A stretch of DNA of 9,940 bases from Methylococcales bacterium. GTDB lineage: Bacteria; Pseudomonadota; Gammaproteobacteria; Methylococcales; Methylomonadaceae. Of the stretch, positions 1 to 6,907 are shown one piece after another. The notes under the pieces were generated by a model that was not told the origin of the DNA, did not search any database, and saw only the letters and a program-made list of their open reading frames with translations. Position numbers and translations under genes: made by a program. How positions within the stretch are numbered: the first letter of the stretch is position 1; each line of letters starts with the position of its first letter. The stretch covers positions 1-9,940 of the forward strand of contig JAGLUC010000064.1 of assembly GCA_023134955.1 (NCBI GenBank). Direction: 5' to 3'.

Positions 1-128
1 GGCTACACTATGTGTTAATAAAATAGTGTCAAAATACCCCTGCCAGAACTTTTGGGACGATTAATATGCAATGGGATTGTTAGACCATTATAAATATAGT
101 GCTGATTATATTTTCCCACATTTAACAG

Positions 129-151
129 TGACATAGTCAAATTAGTTGTCA
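129..151. promoter_or_regulatory. Possible activator-binding region upstream of flrB
   Basis: A perfect inverted repeat TGAC-ATA-GTCA lies at 129-139, and a further GTCA-type half site (TTGTCA) follows at 146-151. This is about 80-100 bp upstream of the transcription start predicted from the sigma-54-type promoter, a usual distance for an enhancer-binding protein. In relatives, flrBC is activated by FlrA/FleQ, and the Pseudomonas FleQ box also contains GTCA/TGAC half sites, though in a different arrangement. The repeat is seen directly; its role is inference. Short palindromes are common in AT-rich DNA, so this is weak. Confidence 0.25.
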
Positions 152-203
152 AAAAAATGTCGTATTATAATTTAACCATATGAAATATATAGTATATATA
201 ATA

Positions 204-219
204 TGGTCTGATTATTGCT
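204..219 (+). promoter_or_regulatory. Sigma-54 (RpoN) type promoter of flrBC
   Basis: TGG at 204-206 and TTGCT at 215-219 give the sigma-54 signature: GG (205-206), exactly 10 bp, then GC (217-218). The -12 half matches the consensus TTGCW; the -24 half is TGGTCT against the consensus TGGCAC. Transcription would start near 230, leaving a leader of about 26 nt before flrB. In Vibrio cholerae the flrBC operon is driven by FlrA with sigma-54, so both position and class fit. No convincing sigma-70 promoter was found in 1-255. Confidence 0.75.
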
Positions 220-255
220 TTTATCATTAATAATAAATAAAAGTAATGATTAGAT

Positions 256-1482
256 ATGAATACTTCCCTGCAAACTCAATCTTTAAAAGCTGAAAAGCTG
301 ACAGATGCTTTTCAAGCTTTTAATGTTTTATCAAAAGACTTATCAAATTCCTATCAGGAGTTGCAAAAACAAGTAAGTTTTTTAAATAAAGAGTTAGTTT
401 CTGCTCATTCAGAGCGTCTTAAAACATTAGTTGAAAAAGAAAAACTGGCTGATCGCTTACAGCAGATCCTGGCTGCCTTGCCCGCAGCAGTGATTGTAAT
501 TGATGCTGAATACCAAGTCATAGACTGTAATGCGATAGCGATTGATTATTTAGCTGAACCATTAATCGGTGAGAGCTGGAATGATGTTGTCCAGCGTAGT
601 CTTATTACTGTTTTTGATAATCCGCATGAACGACAATTAAAAAATGGTCAGCGAGTCAGTATCATATTCAATGAACTTAATAATGAATCTGGACAGATTA
701 TTTTATTATCAGATGTCACTGAATTACGTTCATTGCAAGATAAGTTAAATCAACGAAAACATTTGTCAGCCATGGGAGAAATGGTTGCCAGTATGGCACA
801 TCAAGTTCGCACGCCTTTAGCAACGGCAGTTTTGTATGCTTCTCAAATGAATAAAAAACAGGTTTCTGATAATACTCGCATTAAATTTTCAAATAAAATT
901 TTAGAACGCTTGCATTATTTAGAAAGACAAGTGAATGACATGCTGATCTTTGCTAAAGAAGGGCATTTGGCGATGGATGTTTTTTCTTTACAACACTTTT
1001 TGCAGCAAGTGCAAGAAAATATGGCTGAAATTACGACAGTCAATAGCTTGCAATTTAAGCTAAGTAATCAGGTTCAAGTTGATGCCATGCTAGGTAATGA
1101 AGATGCATTACTGGGTGCGGTGATGAACCTACTCAACAATGCTGTTGATGCGCTTAATGGCAATGGTTTGATTAACATGATAGTTACTCAAAAAGACCCT
1201 GGTAGTTTACAAATTAAAATACAGGATAATGGTTTAGGGATAGAAGACAGTATTAAACAACGATTGTTTGAGCCTTTTTATACTACCAAAATTAAAGGAA
1301 CAGGTCTCGGTCTGGCGGTTGTTGATAGTGTTGTCAGGGCGCATAGTGGCTCAATTAAATGCCAGTCAGAATTACACAGGGGAACAGTTTTTACGCTACT
1401 TTTACCTTGTATTAATCAATATATCACTACCTTGTCAGAAAATGGCAGACAGCAGATGGAGAATAGTTATGAAGCAATATGA
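256..1482 (+). CDS. flrB: Flagellar sensor histidine kinase FlrB (FleS)
   Basis: This 408-residue kinase is predicted to phosphorylate FlrC, the sigma-54 activator encoded next door. An N-terminal stretch (about 20-75) is rich in charged and leucine residues and probably coiled coil. A PAS-like segment covers about 70-155. The dimerisation/phosphoacceptor helix has the H-box around AHQVRTPLA, with His182 as phosphoacceptor. The catalytic domain shows the N box (NLLNNAVDAL, 291-300), G1 (DNGLGI, 324-329), F box (FEPFYTTK, 338-345) and G2 (GTGLGLAV, 348-355), so it looks fully active. There is no signal peptide or membrane segment, so it should act in the cytoplasm, as FlrB and FleS do. The ATG at 256 is the first good start; its ribosome-binding site is weak. 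The end overlaps flrC by 14 bp, implying translational coupling. The FlrB name rests on gene context as well as domains. Confidence 0.93.
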   Translation: MNTSLQTQSLKAEKLTDAFQAFNVLSKDLSNSYQELQKQVSFLNKELVSAHSERLKTLVEKEKLADRLQQILAALPAAVIVIDAEYQVIDCNAIAIDYLAEPLIGESWNDVVQRSLITVFDNPHERQLKNGQRVSIIFNELNNESGQIILLSDVTELRSLQDKLNQRKHLSAMGEMVASMAHQVRTPLATAVLYASQMNKKQVSDNTRIKFSNKILERLHYLERQVNDMLIFAKEGHLAMDVFSLQHFLQQVQENMAEITTVNSLQFKLSNQVQVDAMLGNEDALLGAVMNLLNNAVDALNGNGLINMIVTQKDPGSLQIKIQDNGLGIEDSIKQRLFEPFYTTKIKGTGLGLAVVDSVVRAHSGSIKCQSELHRGTVFTLLLPCINQYITTLSENGRQQMENSYEAI

Positions 1483-2851
1483 TATTTTAGTGGTCGAGGA
1501 TGATCAGGATTTATGTGAAGCACTATGTGATACCCTGGAAATTGAAGGTTATCATGTATTGTCGGCAGTTAATGGTACAGATGCGTTAAGCAAGCTAGCT
1601 AAAAATAAATTTAAACTGGTGGTGAGTGATATTCAGATGCCAGAAATGGATGGATTGCAATTATTAAATAATATCCAGCAGAAATACTCAACTATCCCCG
1701 TTTTACTAATGACTGCTTATGGCACGATTCCTAAAGCGGTAGATGCGATGAAGTCAGGTGCTGTGGATTATTTAATCAAACCTTTTGAAGCTGCTACTTT
1801 AGTGATAAAAGTATCTCAGTTTGTTAATTTGGAAACTGAGCAAGTTAGCGAAACAGTTGCTACTGATGAAATGATGAAAAAACTTTATTATCTTACAGAT
1901 AAAGTAGCAAAAACAGATGTAACCGTTTTATTGCAAGGTGAGAGTGGTACGGGTAAAGAGGTAATGGCTCGTTATATACATCAAAACTCTTTATCTAATA
2001 AAGGCCCTTTTGTGGCGATTAATTGTGCAGCTATTCCTGAAAATATGCTTGAATCGATACTTTTTGGCTATGAAAAAGGCGCTTATACGGGTGCTACTCA
2101 AGCAATGCCAGGTAAGTTTGAGCAAGCGCAAGGAGGGACTTTATTGCTGGATGAAATTTCAGAGATGGATTTTAATTTACAAGCTAAATTATTAAGAGTC
2201 ATTCAAGAAAAAGAAGTCGAGCGATTAGGTGGTCAACAAAAAATTAAGTTAAACGTCAGAATTTTGGCGACTACAAATCGACAATTAAAAAGTTATGTTG
2301 AACAAGGGAAATTTCGAGAAGATTTATATTATCGACTTAGTGTATTTCCAATTAAAATTCCTGCATTAAAACAAAGAAAGAGTGATATTTTGCCATTAGC
2401 AATGGAATTAATAAAGAAACACTGGCGGCAAGGGAAGGTAACACCTGGTTTTACAGCAGAGGCAGTGACAGCTATGCAAAACTACAGTTGGCCTGGAAAT
2501 ATAAGAGAGTTAGAAAATGTTGTTCAACGAGCACTTATTTTAAATCAAAATGGCGTGATTAATTCTGAATGCCTGATATTTGAAGGTGATCTGGATAGGC
2601 AACTATTAATCTCTGGAAAAGAGAGTGAGATTAAAGATCAGCAAGTAGCAGAGCAAGCTGTTAAAGCAATAAAATCTAAAGCATTGTTAGGTGATAGTGT
2701 AAGGTCTGCCGAAGAAAATATTATTTTACAGACATTACAGGATGAAAAAGGCAGTCGAAAAATAACAGCTGAAAAATTGGGTATTAGTCCTCGGACTTTA
2801 AGATATAAAATAGCTAGAATGAAAGACTCTGGGTTAGCTATCCCGTGTTAA
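1469..2851 (+). CDS. flrC: Sigma-54-dependent flagellar response regulator FlrC (FleR)
   Basis: This is a 460-residue NtrC-type activator of mid-hierarchy flagellar promoters. The receiver domain (about 3-120) has the acidic pair Asp11/Asp12, phosphoacceptor Asp54, Thr82 and Lys104. The AAA+ domain (about 130-370) has Walker A GESGTGKE (157-164), the sigma-54 contact loop as GAYTGA (204-209), Walker B LLLDE (225-229), arginines in FREDLYYRL (282-290) and sensor II WPGNIRELEN (341-350). A Fis-type helix-turn-helix lies at about 411-455. The reading frame stays open upstream to 1268, but the ATG at 1469 is chosen: it begins the receiver domain directly (MKQYDILVVEDD), has GGAG at 1458-1461 at good spacing, and overlaps flrB by only 14 bp. 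All residues needed for phosphorylation and ATP hydrolysis are present. The contact loop carries Tyr where most family members have Phe. It probably activates the sigma-54 promoter before fliE. Confidence 0.94.
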   Translation: MKQYDILVVEDDQDLCEALCDTLEIEGYHVLSAVNGTDALSKLAKNKFKLVVSDIQMPEMDGLQLLNNIQQKYSTIPVLLMTAYGTIPKAVDAMKSGAVDYLIKPFEAATLVIKVSQFVNLETEQVSETVATDEMMKKLYYLTDKVAKTDVTVLLQGESGTGKEVMARYIHQNSLSNKGPFVAINCAAIPENMLESILFGYEKGAYTGATQAMPGKFEQAQGGTLLLDEISEMDFNLQAKLLRVIQEKEVERLGGQQKIKLNVRILATTNRQLKSYVEQGKFREDLYYRLSVFPIKIPALKQRKSDILPLAMELIKKHWRQGKVTPGFTAEAVTAMQNYSWPGNIRELENVVQRALILNQNGVINSECLIFEGDLDRQLLISGKESEIKDQQVAEQAVKAIKSKALLGDSVRSAEENIILQTLQDEKGSRKITAEKLGISPRTLRYKIARMKDSGLAIPC

Positions 2852-2860
2852 AGGGGATTT

Positions 2861-3023
2861 AAGGAGCCTCTGATCAAGTCATGAACTCATAGCTTGCATC
2901 TGAAATGTCCAACTTCTGCGTTGTAAATTTTAATAATAGCCTGCTATTATTTACGATCTACGCCTTGAATTTGAACATTTCAAATACAATCTATTTCGTC
3001 CCTGACTTAATCAGAGGTTCCTC
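2861..3023. repeat. Long imperfect palindrome, MITE-like element
   Basis: Nearly the whole flrC-fliE spacer is one imperfect inverted repeat of about 160 bp. The outer 26 bp of each end match at 22 positions by hand alignment (core CCTCTGAT at 2867-2874 against ATCAGAGG at 3010-3017). Pairing continues inward with scattered mismatches and small indels to a centre where AATAATAGC (2932-2940) faces GCTATTATT (2943-2951). There is no open reading frame of note inside. Size, full-length symmetry and lack of coding fit a miniature inverted-repeat transposable element or a similar dispersed repeat. A degenerate 4-bp target duplication is possible (TTAA 2859-2862, TCAA 3022-3025), but this is weak. 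As RNA it would fold into a very long hairpin directly after the flrC stop and could end or stabilise the flrBC transcript. The family is not identified. Confidence 0.8.
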
Positions 3024-3030
3024 AATTAAC

Positions 3031-3046
3031 TGGCATGGAAAATGCT
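3031..3046 (+). promoter_or_regulatory. Sigma-54 (RpoN) type promoter of the fliE operon
   Basis: TGGCATG at 3031-3037, four bases, then ATGCT at 3042-3046 closely follows the sigma-54 consensus TGGCACG-N4-TTGCW. GG (3032-3033) and GC (3044-3045) are exactly 10 bp apart. The predicted start is near 3057, leaving a leader of about 23 nt before fliE, similar to the leader predicted for flrB. The palindromic element ends about 8 bp upstream. In Vibrio cholerae the fliE operon is a FlrC/sigma-54 class, which matches having flrC immediately upstream. The motif is seen; FlrC dependence is inferred. Confidence 0.85.
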
Positions 3047-3079
3047 TTTTATTCTGATAAGTAACAAAAAGAGAATACT

Positions 3080-3391
3080 ATGAGCAATATGAATGTAGAA
3101 CAAGTTTTAGCTCAGATGCGAACAATGTCAATTGAGGCATCTAGTAAGCCAGTAGAAACATCGGGCGGTTCTGATTTTGCAGCAATGCTAAAAGAATCAA
3201 TTGATAGCGTAAACCAGACACAAAAAACATCGGGTGCATTATCTAAATCATTTGAAATAGGCGAAGCTGATGTGAGTTTGGCAGAAGTGATGATTGCATC
3301 GCAGAAAGCCAGTGTGTCATTTCAAGCCATGCTGCAAGTTAGAAATAAATTAGTAGATGCTTATAAAGATGTGATGAATATGCCAATGTAA
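3080..3391 (+). CDS. fliE: Flagellar MS ring-rod junction protein FliE
   Basis: At 103 residues it is the usual FliE length. FliE is exported through the flagellar type III apparatus and forms the first layer joining the FliF ring to the proximal rod; it is needed before other rod proteins assemble. The N-terminal third is polar and probably flexible. The conserved C-terminal helices carry the family pattern: ADVSLAEVMIASQKASVSF at about 63-81, then LQVRNKLVDAYKDVMNMPM at 85-103. The ATG at 3080 follows an AGAGA stretch and suits the predicted leader of the sigma-54 promoter. A second ATG three codons later is possible but has no better ribosome-binding site. It is the first gene of the operon and is separated from fliF by 52 bp. 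Confidence 0.95.
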   Translation: MSNMNVEQVLAQMRTMSIEASSKPVETSGGSDFAAMLKESIDSVNQTQKTSGALSKSFEIGEADVSLAEVMIASQKASVSFQAMLQVRNKLVDAYKDVMNMPM

Positions 3392-3409
3392 TTAAAATTA
3401 TATTTTAAT
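3391..3409 (+). other. Small A/T-only palindrome between fliE and fliF
   Basis: Perfect 8-bp arms, ATTAAAAT (3391-3398) and ATTTTAAT (3402-3409), flank a 3-nt loop and begin on the last base of the fliE stop codon. The stem is all A:U and no T-run follows, so it is a poor terminator. It could be a weak RNA stem between cistrons or simply a product of base composition. Confidence 0.3.
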
Positions 3410-3443
3410 GATTAAAGGTACCTAACTGAGTAAAGATGACAGA

Positions 3444-5204
3444 ATGAGTGAGCAAGGTAATGGGAAATTGGCAGAGTTAAACACAGGCTCAGGTATGTTA
3501 AATAGTTTAACCAAAGAAACACATACAGCACCAGTGTTAAAGGGGTTAAGTAATTTATCTGCTGCCAAACAAATAGGCTTGATGTTGAGTCTGGCTTTAA
3601 GTGTGGCGATAGGTGCTGCAGTGGTGCTTTGGTCTCAAACGCCTTCTTATGACTTGCTTTATAGTGGAATGGCTGAGAAAGATTCTGCTGAAATTTTAGA
3701 TACCTTAAATGAATTAGGCGTTGATTACACAATAGAAACTGAGTCGGGTGCGATTATGGTACCTACTGCTGATGTACGTGAATTAAAATTAAAGTTAGCT
3801 GCACAGGGTTTACCCAGAACTCAAAGCTCAGGTTATGAAATACTAGATAAAGAATCAGGTTTTGGTACCAGTAAAAACATCGAATTGATGCGTTTCCGTA
3901 GAGCATTAGAAGGTGAAATTGCCAGAACCATTATGGTTATTCAAAATGTCAAAACTGCGCGAGTTCTTTTAGCCTTACCCAAGCAATCTGTTTTTGTTCG
4001 TAAACGAAAAAAGCCAAGTGCTTCAGTTATTGTCAGTTTATATCAAGGTCGAACTTTAGAAAAAGGACAAATAGAAGCCATTGTTCATTTGGTTTCTTCA
4101 AGTGTGCCGATGATGGATTCATCGCAAGTAACAGTAGTTGACCAGAAAGGACGCATGTTGAGCAGTAATGACTCTTCAGAAGATATGTATTTAAGCTCTA
4201 AGCAGTTTGAATATAGGAAAAATATTGAAGAACATTTAATGCAACGAATCGAAAATATTTTGATTCCTATTGTGGGTCGAGATGGGATGCAGGCTCAGAT
4301 TTCAGCAGATGTTGATTTTACAGTCACTGAAAAAACCCAGGAAATATTTAATCCAGATCTACCCGCATTACGAAGTGAGCAGACTCAAGACCAGCGAAGC
4401 TCATTGTCTGCTGTTCAAGGCGTGCCTGGTGCATTATCTAACCAACCGCCACCTGCTGGTATAGCACCAGAACTTGCCGTTGGTGAAAAAGCACCAGCAG
4501 GTAGTAATGAATCGGGTTCAAGCAATAAAAGTGCAACACGGAATTATGAATTGGATAAAACTATTACCCACTCTCGCTTGGCAACAGGTGTATTACGCCG
4601 TTTATCTGTTGCGGTGGTGATAGATAATAAGCAAACTATTGCAGAGGATGGTGCATTAAGTAGTAAAGCATTTGCTCAAGAAGATATTAATCAATTAAAA
4701 GAATTGGTGATGCAAGCGGTTGGCTTTGATAATAGTCGAGGCGACCAGGTAACCGTGACTAATGTTGCTTTTAGGATACCTGATGCAATAGAAGCATTAC
4801 CAGTGATTCCAATTTGGGAACAAGCTTGGTTTATTGAAAAAGTGAAATGGTTGATTGCAGGGTTAGTTGTTTTATTTATTATCTTTGCGGTACTAAGACC
4901 CACTATGCGAGGTTTGGTTGCCAGAGATGAAGAAGTTAAAGCATTAATAGATGCCCATGCACAAGCAGATGCTATGGGTGGTACTGTACGTTTTGATAAG
5001 GATGGTATGCCTGTGGCAGTTGCCGTAAATGGGGCAACGGGTGAAGCTGGAGAATCTGATGCTACGGGAGGTGCAGAAGATTTGTTATTACTCGACTCAC
5101 CGCAAAGTTATGAGAAACGATTAGAATATATTCAGAAATTGATAGATGAAGATCCTCAATTAGTTGCTCAACTTATAAAACAATGGATAAAGGCTGATGT
5201 CTGA
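3444..5204 (+). CDS. fliF: Flagellar MS-ring protein FliF
   Basis: This 586-residue inner-membrane protein forms the MS ring, the base on which rod, switch and export gate assemble. A cytoplasmic N-terminus of about 40 residues precedes membrane segment 1 (about 44-63). The periplasmic ring-building motifs follow: the YscJ/FliF-like part at about 65-240, with the motif SGYEILDKESGFGTS at 129-143, then the FliF-specific part at about 265-445. The latter includes a Ser/Pro/Gly-rich, low-complexity insertion at about 310-365, where the family has its collar loop. Segment 2 lies at about 469-486. The cytoplasmic tail ends in a helical region (about 545-586) that in relatives binds FliG. The ATG at 3444 is used: the frame is closed by a stop at 3423-3425, and TAAAG at 3431-3435 can serve as ribosome-binding site. 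The end overlaps fliG by 8 bp, as expected for two proteins that must bind one another. Confidence 0.96.
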   Translation: MSEQGNGKLAELNTGSGMLNSLTKETHTAPVLKGLSNLSAAKQIGLMLSLALSVAIGAAVVLWSQTPSYDLLYSGMAEKDSAEILDTLNELGVDYTIETESGAIMVPTADVRELKLKLAAQGLPRTQSSGYEILDKESGFGTSKNIELMRFRRALEGEIARTIMVIQNVKTARVLLALPKQSVFVRKRKKPSASVIVSLYQGRTLEKGQIEAIVHLVSSSVPMMDSSQVTVVDQKGRMLSSNDSSEDMYLSSKQFEYRKNIEEHLMQRIENILIPIVGRDGMQAQISADVDFTVTEKTQEIFNPDLPALRSEQTQDQRSSLSAVQGVPGALSNQPPPAGIAPELAVGEKAPAGSNESGSSNKSATRNYELDKTITHSRLATGVLRRLSVAVVIDNKQTIAEDGALSSKAFAQEDINQLKELVMQAVGFDNSRGDQVTVTNVAFRIPDAIEALPVIPIWEQAWFIEKVKWLIAGLVVLFIIFAVLRPTMRGLVARDEEVKALIDAHAQADAMGGTVRFDKDGMPVAVAVNGATGEAGESDATGGAEDLLLLDSPQSYEKRLEYIQKLIDEDPQLVAQLIKQWIKADV

Positions 5205-6204
5205 AAATAAAAAGTTATCGGCGACAGAAAGAGCCGCGCTATTACTTTTAGCGGTTGGTCAGGATCGGGCAGCCAGTGTACTTAAAAATATGGGGCCAAA
5301 GGAAGTTCAGATTGTGGGTTCGACTATGACAACCTTAGGAAATATTTCCTCAGATATGGTTGACGTTGTCTTAGAAGATTTTATTACTGAAATTAAAGGT
5401 GAAACAGGGCTGGGGTTAGACTCAGATACTTATATTCGTAATATGTTAACGGATGCTTTAGGGGAAGATAAAGCAGGCAGTATTATTGATAGAATTTTAT
5501 TAGGAGCAAATAGTAAAGGAATAGAACAGCTTAAATGGATGGATAACCGTTCAATTGCAGATTTAATCAGACTGGAACATCCGCAAATTATTGCTACTAT
5601 CTTATCTCTGCTAGATGCGGATCAATCAGCTGATGTATTGGGGTTTTTACCTAAAAATATGCGTTCAGATGTATTAATGAGAATTGCAACACTAGAAGGA
5701 ATACAACCAGCGGCTATTAAAGAGCTTGATGACATAATGGAAAAACAATTAACAGGTAGTGATAGTGTTAAATCATCAAATATGGGAGGGGTTGATGCAG
5801 CAGCGAATATTCTTAATTTCATGGAAGGTAGTTTGAGTGAAGAATTAATGGAAAAAATCACTGAAACTGATGAAGATTTGGGAGAGCAAATTCAGGATAA
5901 AATGTTTGTTTTTGCTGATTTGATTAAGGTTGATGATCGAGGCATTCAGACTTTATTGCGTGAAGTATCAACCGACCAATTATTGCTTGCATTAAGAGGT
6001 GTAGATGATGGACTTAAAGATAAAATATTTGGCAATATGTCCAAGCGTGCAGCTGAGATGCTGAAAGATGATCTGGAAGCAGCTCCACCAACTAAGCTAA
6101 GCGATGTGGAAACAGCGCAAAAAGATATTTTAGGGATTGCCAAGAAACTATCTGAGTCAGGTGAAATGATGCTAGGAAGTGGTGGTGGTGATGAGCTTGT
6201 CTAA
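5197..6204 (+). CDS. fliG: Flagellar motor switch protein FliG
   Basis: This is the 335-residue rotor protein that binds the FliF tail and interacts with the stator to make torque. The N-terminal domain (about 5-95) binds FliF. The middle domain has the EHPQ motif (127-130) for FliM. A linker with MGGVD (196-200) leads to the C-terminal domain, with MFVFADL at 236-242. The torque helix region is conserved: by my recollection of the E. coli protein, the charged positions K264, R281, D288, D289 and R297 correspond here to Arg267, Arg284, Asp291, Asp292 and Lys300, so every charge sign is kept. The C-terminus ends in GEMMLGSGGG, as in relatives. The start overlaps the end of fliF by 8 bp and the end overlaps fliH by about 14 bp. 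Nothing is missing; length is normal. Confidence 0.96.
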   Translation: MSENKKLSATERAALLLLAVGQDRAASVLKNMGPKEVQIVGSTMTTLGNISSDMVDVVLEDFITEIKGETGLGLDSDTYIRNMLTDALGEDKAGSIIDRILLGANSKGIEQLKWMDNRSIADLIRLEHPQIIATILSLLDADQSADVLGFLPKNMRSDVLMRIATLEGIQPAAIKELDDIMEKQLTGSDSVKSSNMGGVDAAANILNFMEGSLSEELMEKITETDEDLGEQIQDKMFVFADLIKVDDRGIQTLLREVSTDQLLLALRGVDDGLKDKIFGNMSKRAAEMLKDDLEAAPPTKLSDVETAQKDILGIAKKLSESGEMMLGSGGGDELV

Positions 6205-6907
6205 ATGGCAGTCTTTTTCTGAGGCTGAATTAGATGCATTGGGTTTATGGGATGTAGCAGAACAATTTGGCAAAAAAAGATCAGCAACCTCCAAGCAGGC
6301 AAAAAAACCAAAAACGGTATTAACCGTTGATGAGATTGAAAAAATGCAAAAGCAGGCTTACGATGAAGCTTTTGCACAAGGTCTGGAAGAGGGGGTTAAA
6401 CAAGGAAAAAACAAGGGCTTTGAAGAGGGAAAAGCTGAGGGCATAAAAAAAGGCTATGAGGAAAAAGTTGATTTATTGCGCAAGCAGTCGGCTGAATTTG
6501 TGAGTTTATTAGAATCACTCAGTGAACCTTTTAAGTTATTGGATGAAACGGTAGAAAAAGAATTGGTTAATTTAACTATCGCTATAGCGAGTCAGTTAAT
6601 TCGTCGGGAAATTAAAATAGATTCGGGTCAAATTATTGCGGTTATAAGAGAAGCGGTTAATGCTTTGCCCGTAGCTGCACAGCAATTAACAGTCAAAATG
6701 CATCCGAAAGATGCTGAGTTGGTACGCTCCACATTAGCAATAGATGAACTTTCGGTTCCCTGGAATATTATAGAAGACCTGCTTATTACACGGGGAGGCT
6801 GTAAGGTGGAAACAGAAAGTTCAAACATTGATGCCACTGTGGAAAATAAATTAGCGACAATTATCGCTACAGTATTGGGCGGTGAGAGAGTAAAGGATAA
6901 TAGCTAG
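6191..6907 (+). CDS. fliH: Flagellar export ATPase regulator FliH
   Basis: FliH dimerises, binds and restrains the ATPase FliI, and links it to the switch protein FliN. Counted from the ATG at 6191 it has 238 residues. Trp6 and Trp20 lie in the N-terminal region that in Salmonella contacts FliN and FlhA through tryptophans. A striking helix follows in which glycine recurs every fourth residue (64, 68, 72, 76, 80, 84, 88), the GxxxG repeat typical of FliH. The C-terminal FliI-binding domain (about 110-225) ends with the family motif RGGCKVETES at about 201-210. The frame also offers four tandem GTG codons at 6179-6190 just before the ATG. AGGAAG at 6174-6179 is nearer ideal spacing for a GTG start at about 6185, so the exact start is uncertain by a few residues. 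It overlaps fliG and ends 1 bp into fliI. Confidence 0.92.
   Translation: MSLSKWQSFSEAELDALGLWDVAEQFGKKRSATSKQAKKPKTVLTVDEIEKMQKQAYDEAFAQGLEEGVKQGKNKGFEEGKAEGIKKGYEEKVDLLRKQSAEFVSLLESLSEPFKLLDETVEKELVNLTIAIASQLIRREIKIDSGQIIAVIREAVNALPVAAQQLTVKMHPKDAELVRSTLAIDELSVPWNIIEDLLITRGGCKVETESSNIDATVENKLATIIATVLGGERVKDNS

Noticed and set aside
2..64. Frame open from the window edge to a TAA at 62-64, possible end of an upstream gene
   Set aside because: Only 20 codons are visible and they do not resemble the end of FlrA or another known protein; coding cannot be supported.
146..171. Sigma-70 promoter with TTGTCA and a perfect TATAAT
   Set aside because: The spacer is only 14 bp, too short for good activity, and TATAAT arises easily in this AT-rich stretch.
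1268..1468. Upstream extension of the flrC reading frame by 67 codons inside flrB
   Set aside because: The stretch lies within the conserved kinase domain of FlrB in another frame, resembles no receiver-domain sequence, and the ATG at 1469 has a good GGAG site.
2852..3079. CRISPR or tandem-repeat array in the flrC-fliE spacer
   Set aside because: The repetition is a single inverted pair, not a series of direct repeats with spacers.
3412..3732. Minus-strand open frame of 106 codons over the fliF start
   Set aside because: Its product resembles no known protein and it overlaps the conserved start of fliF.
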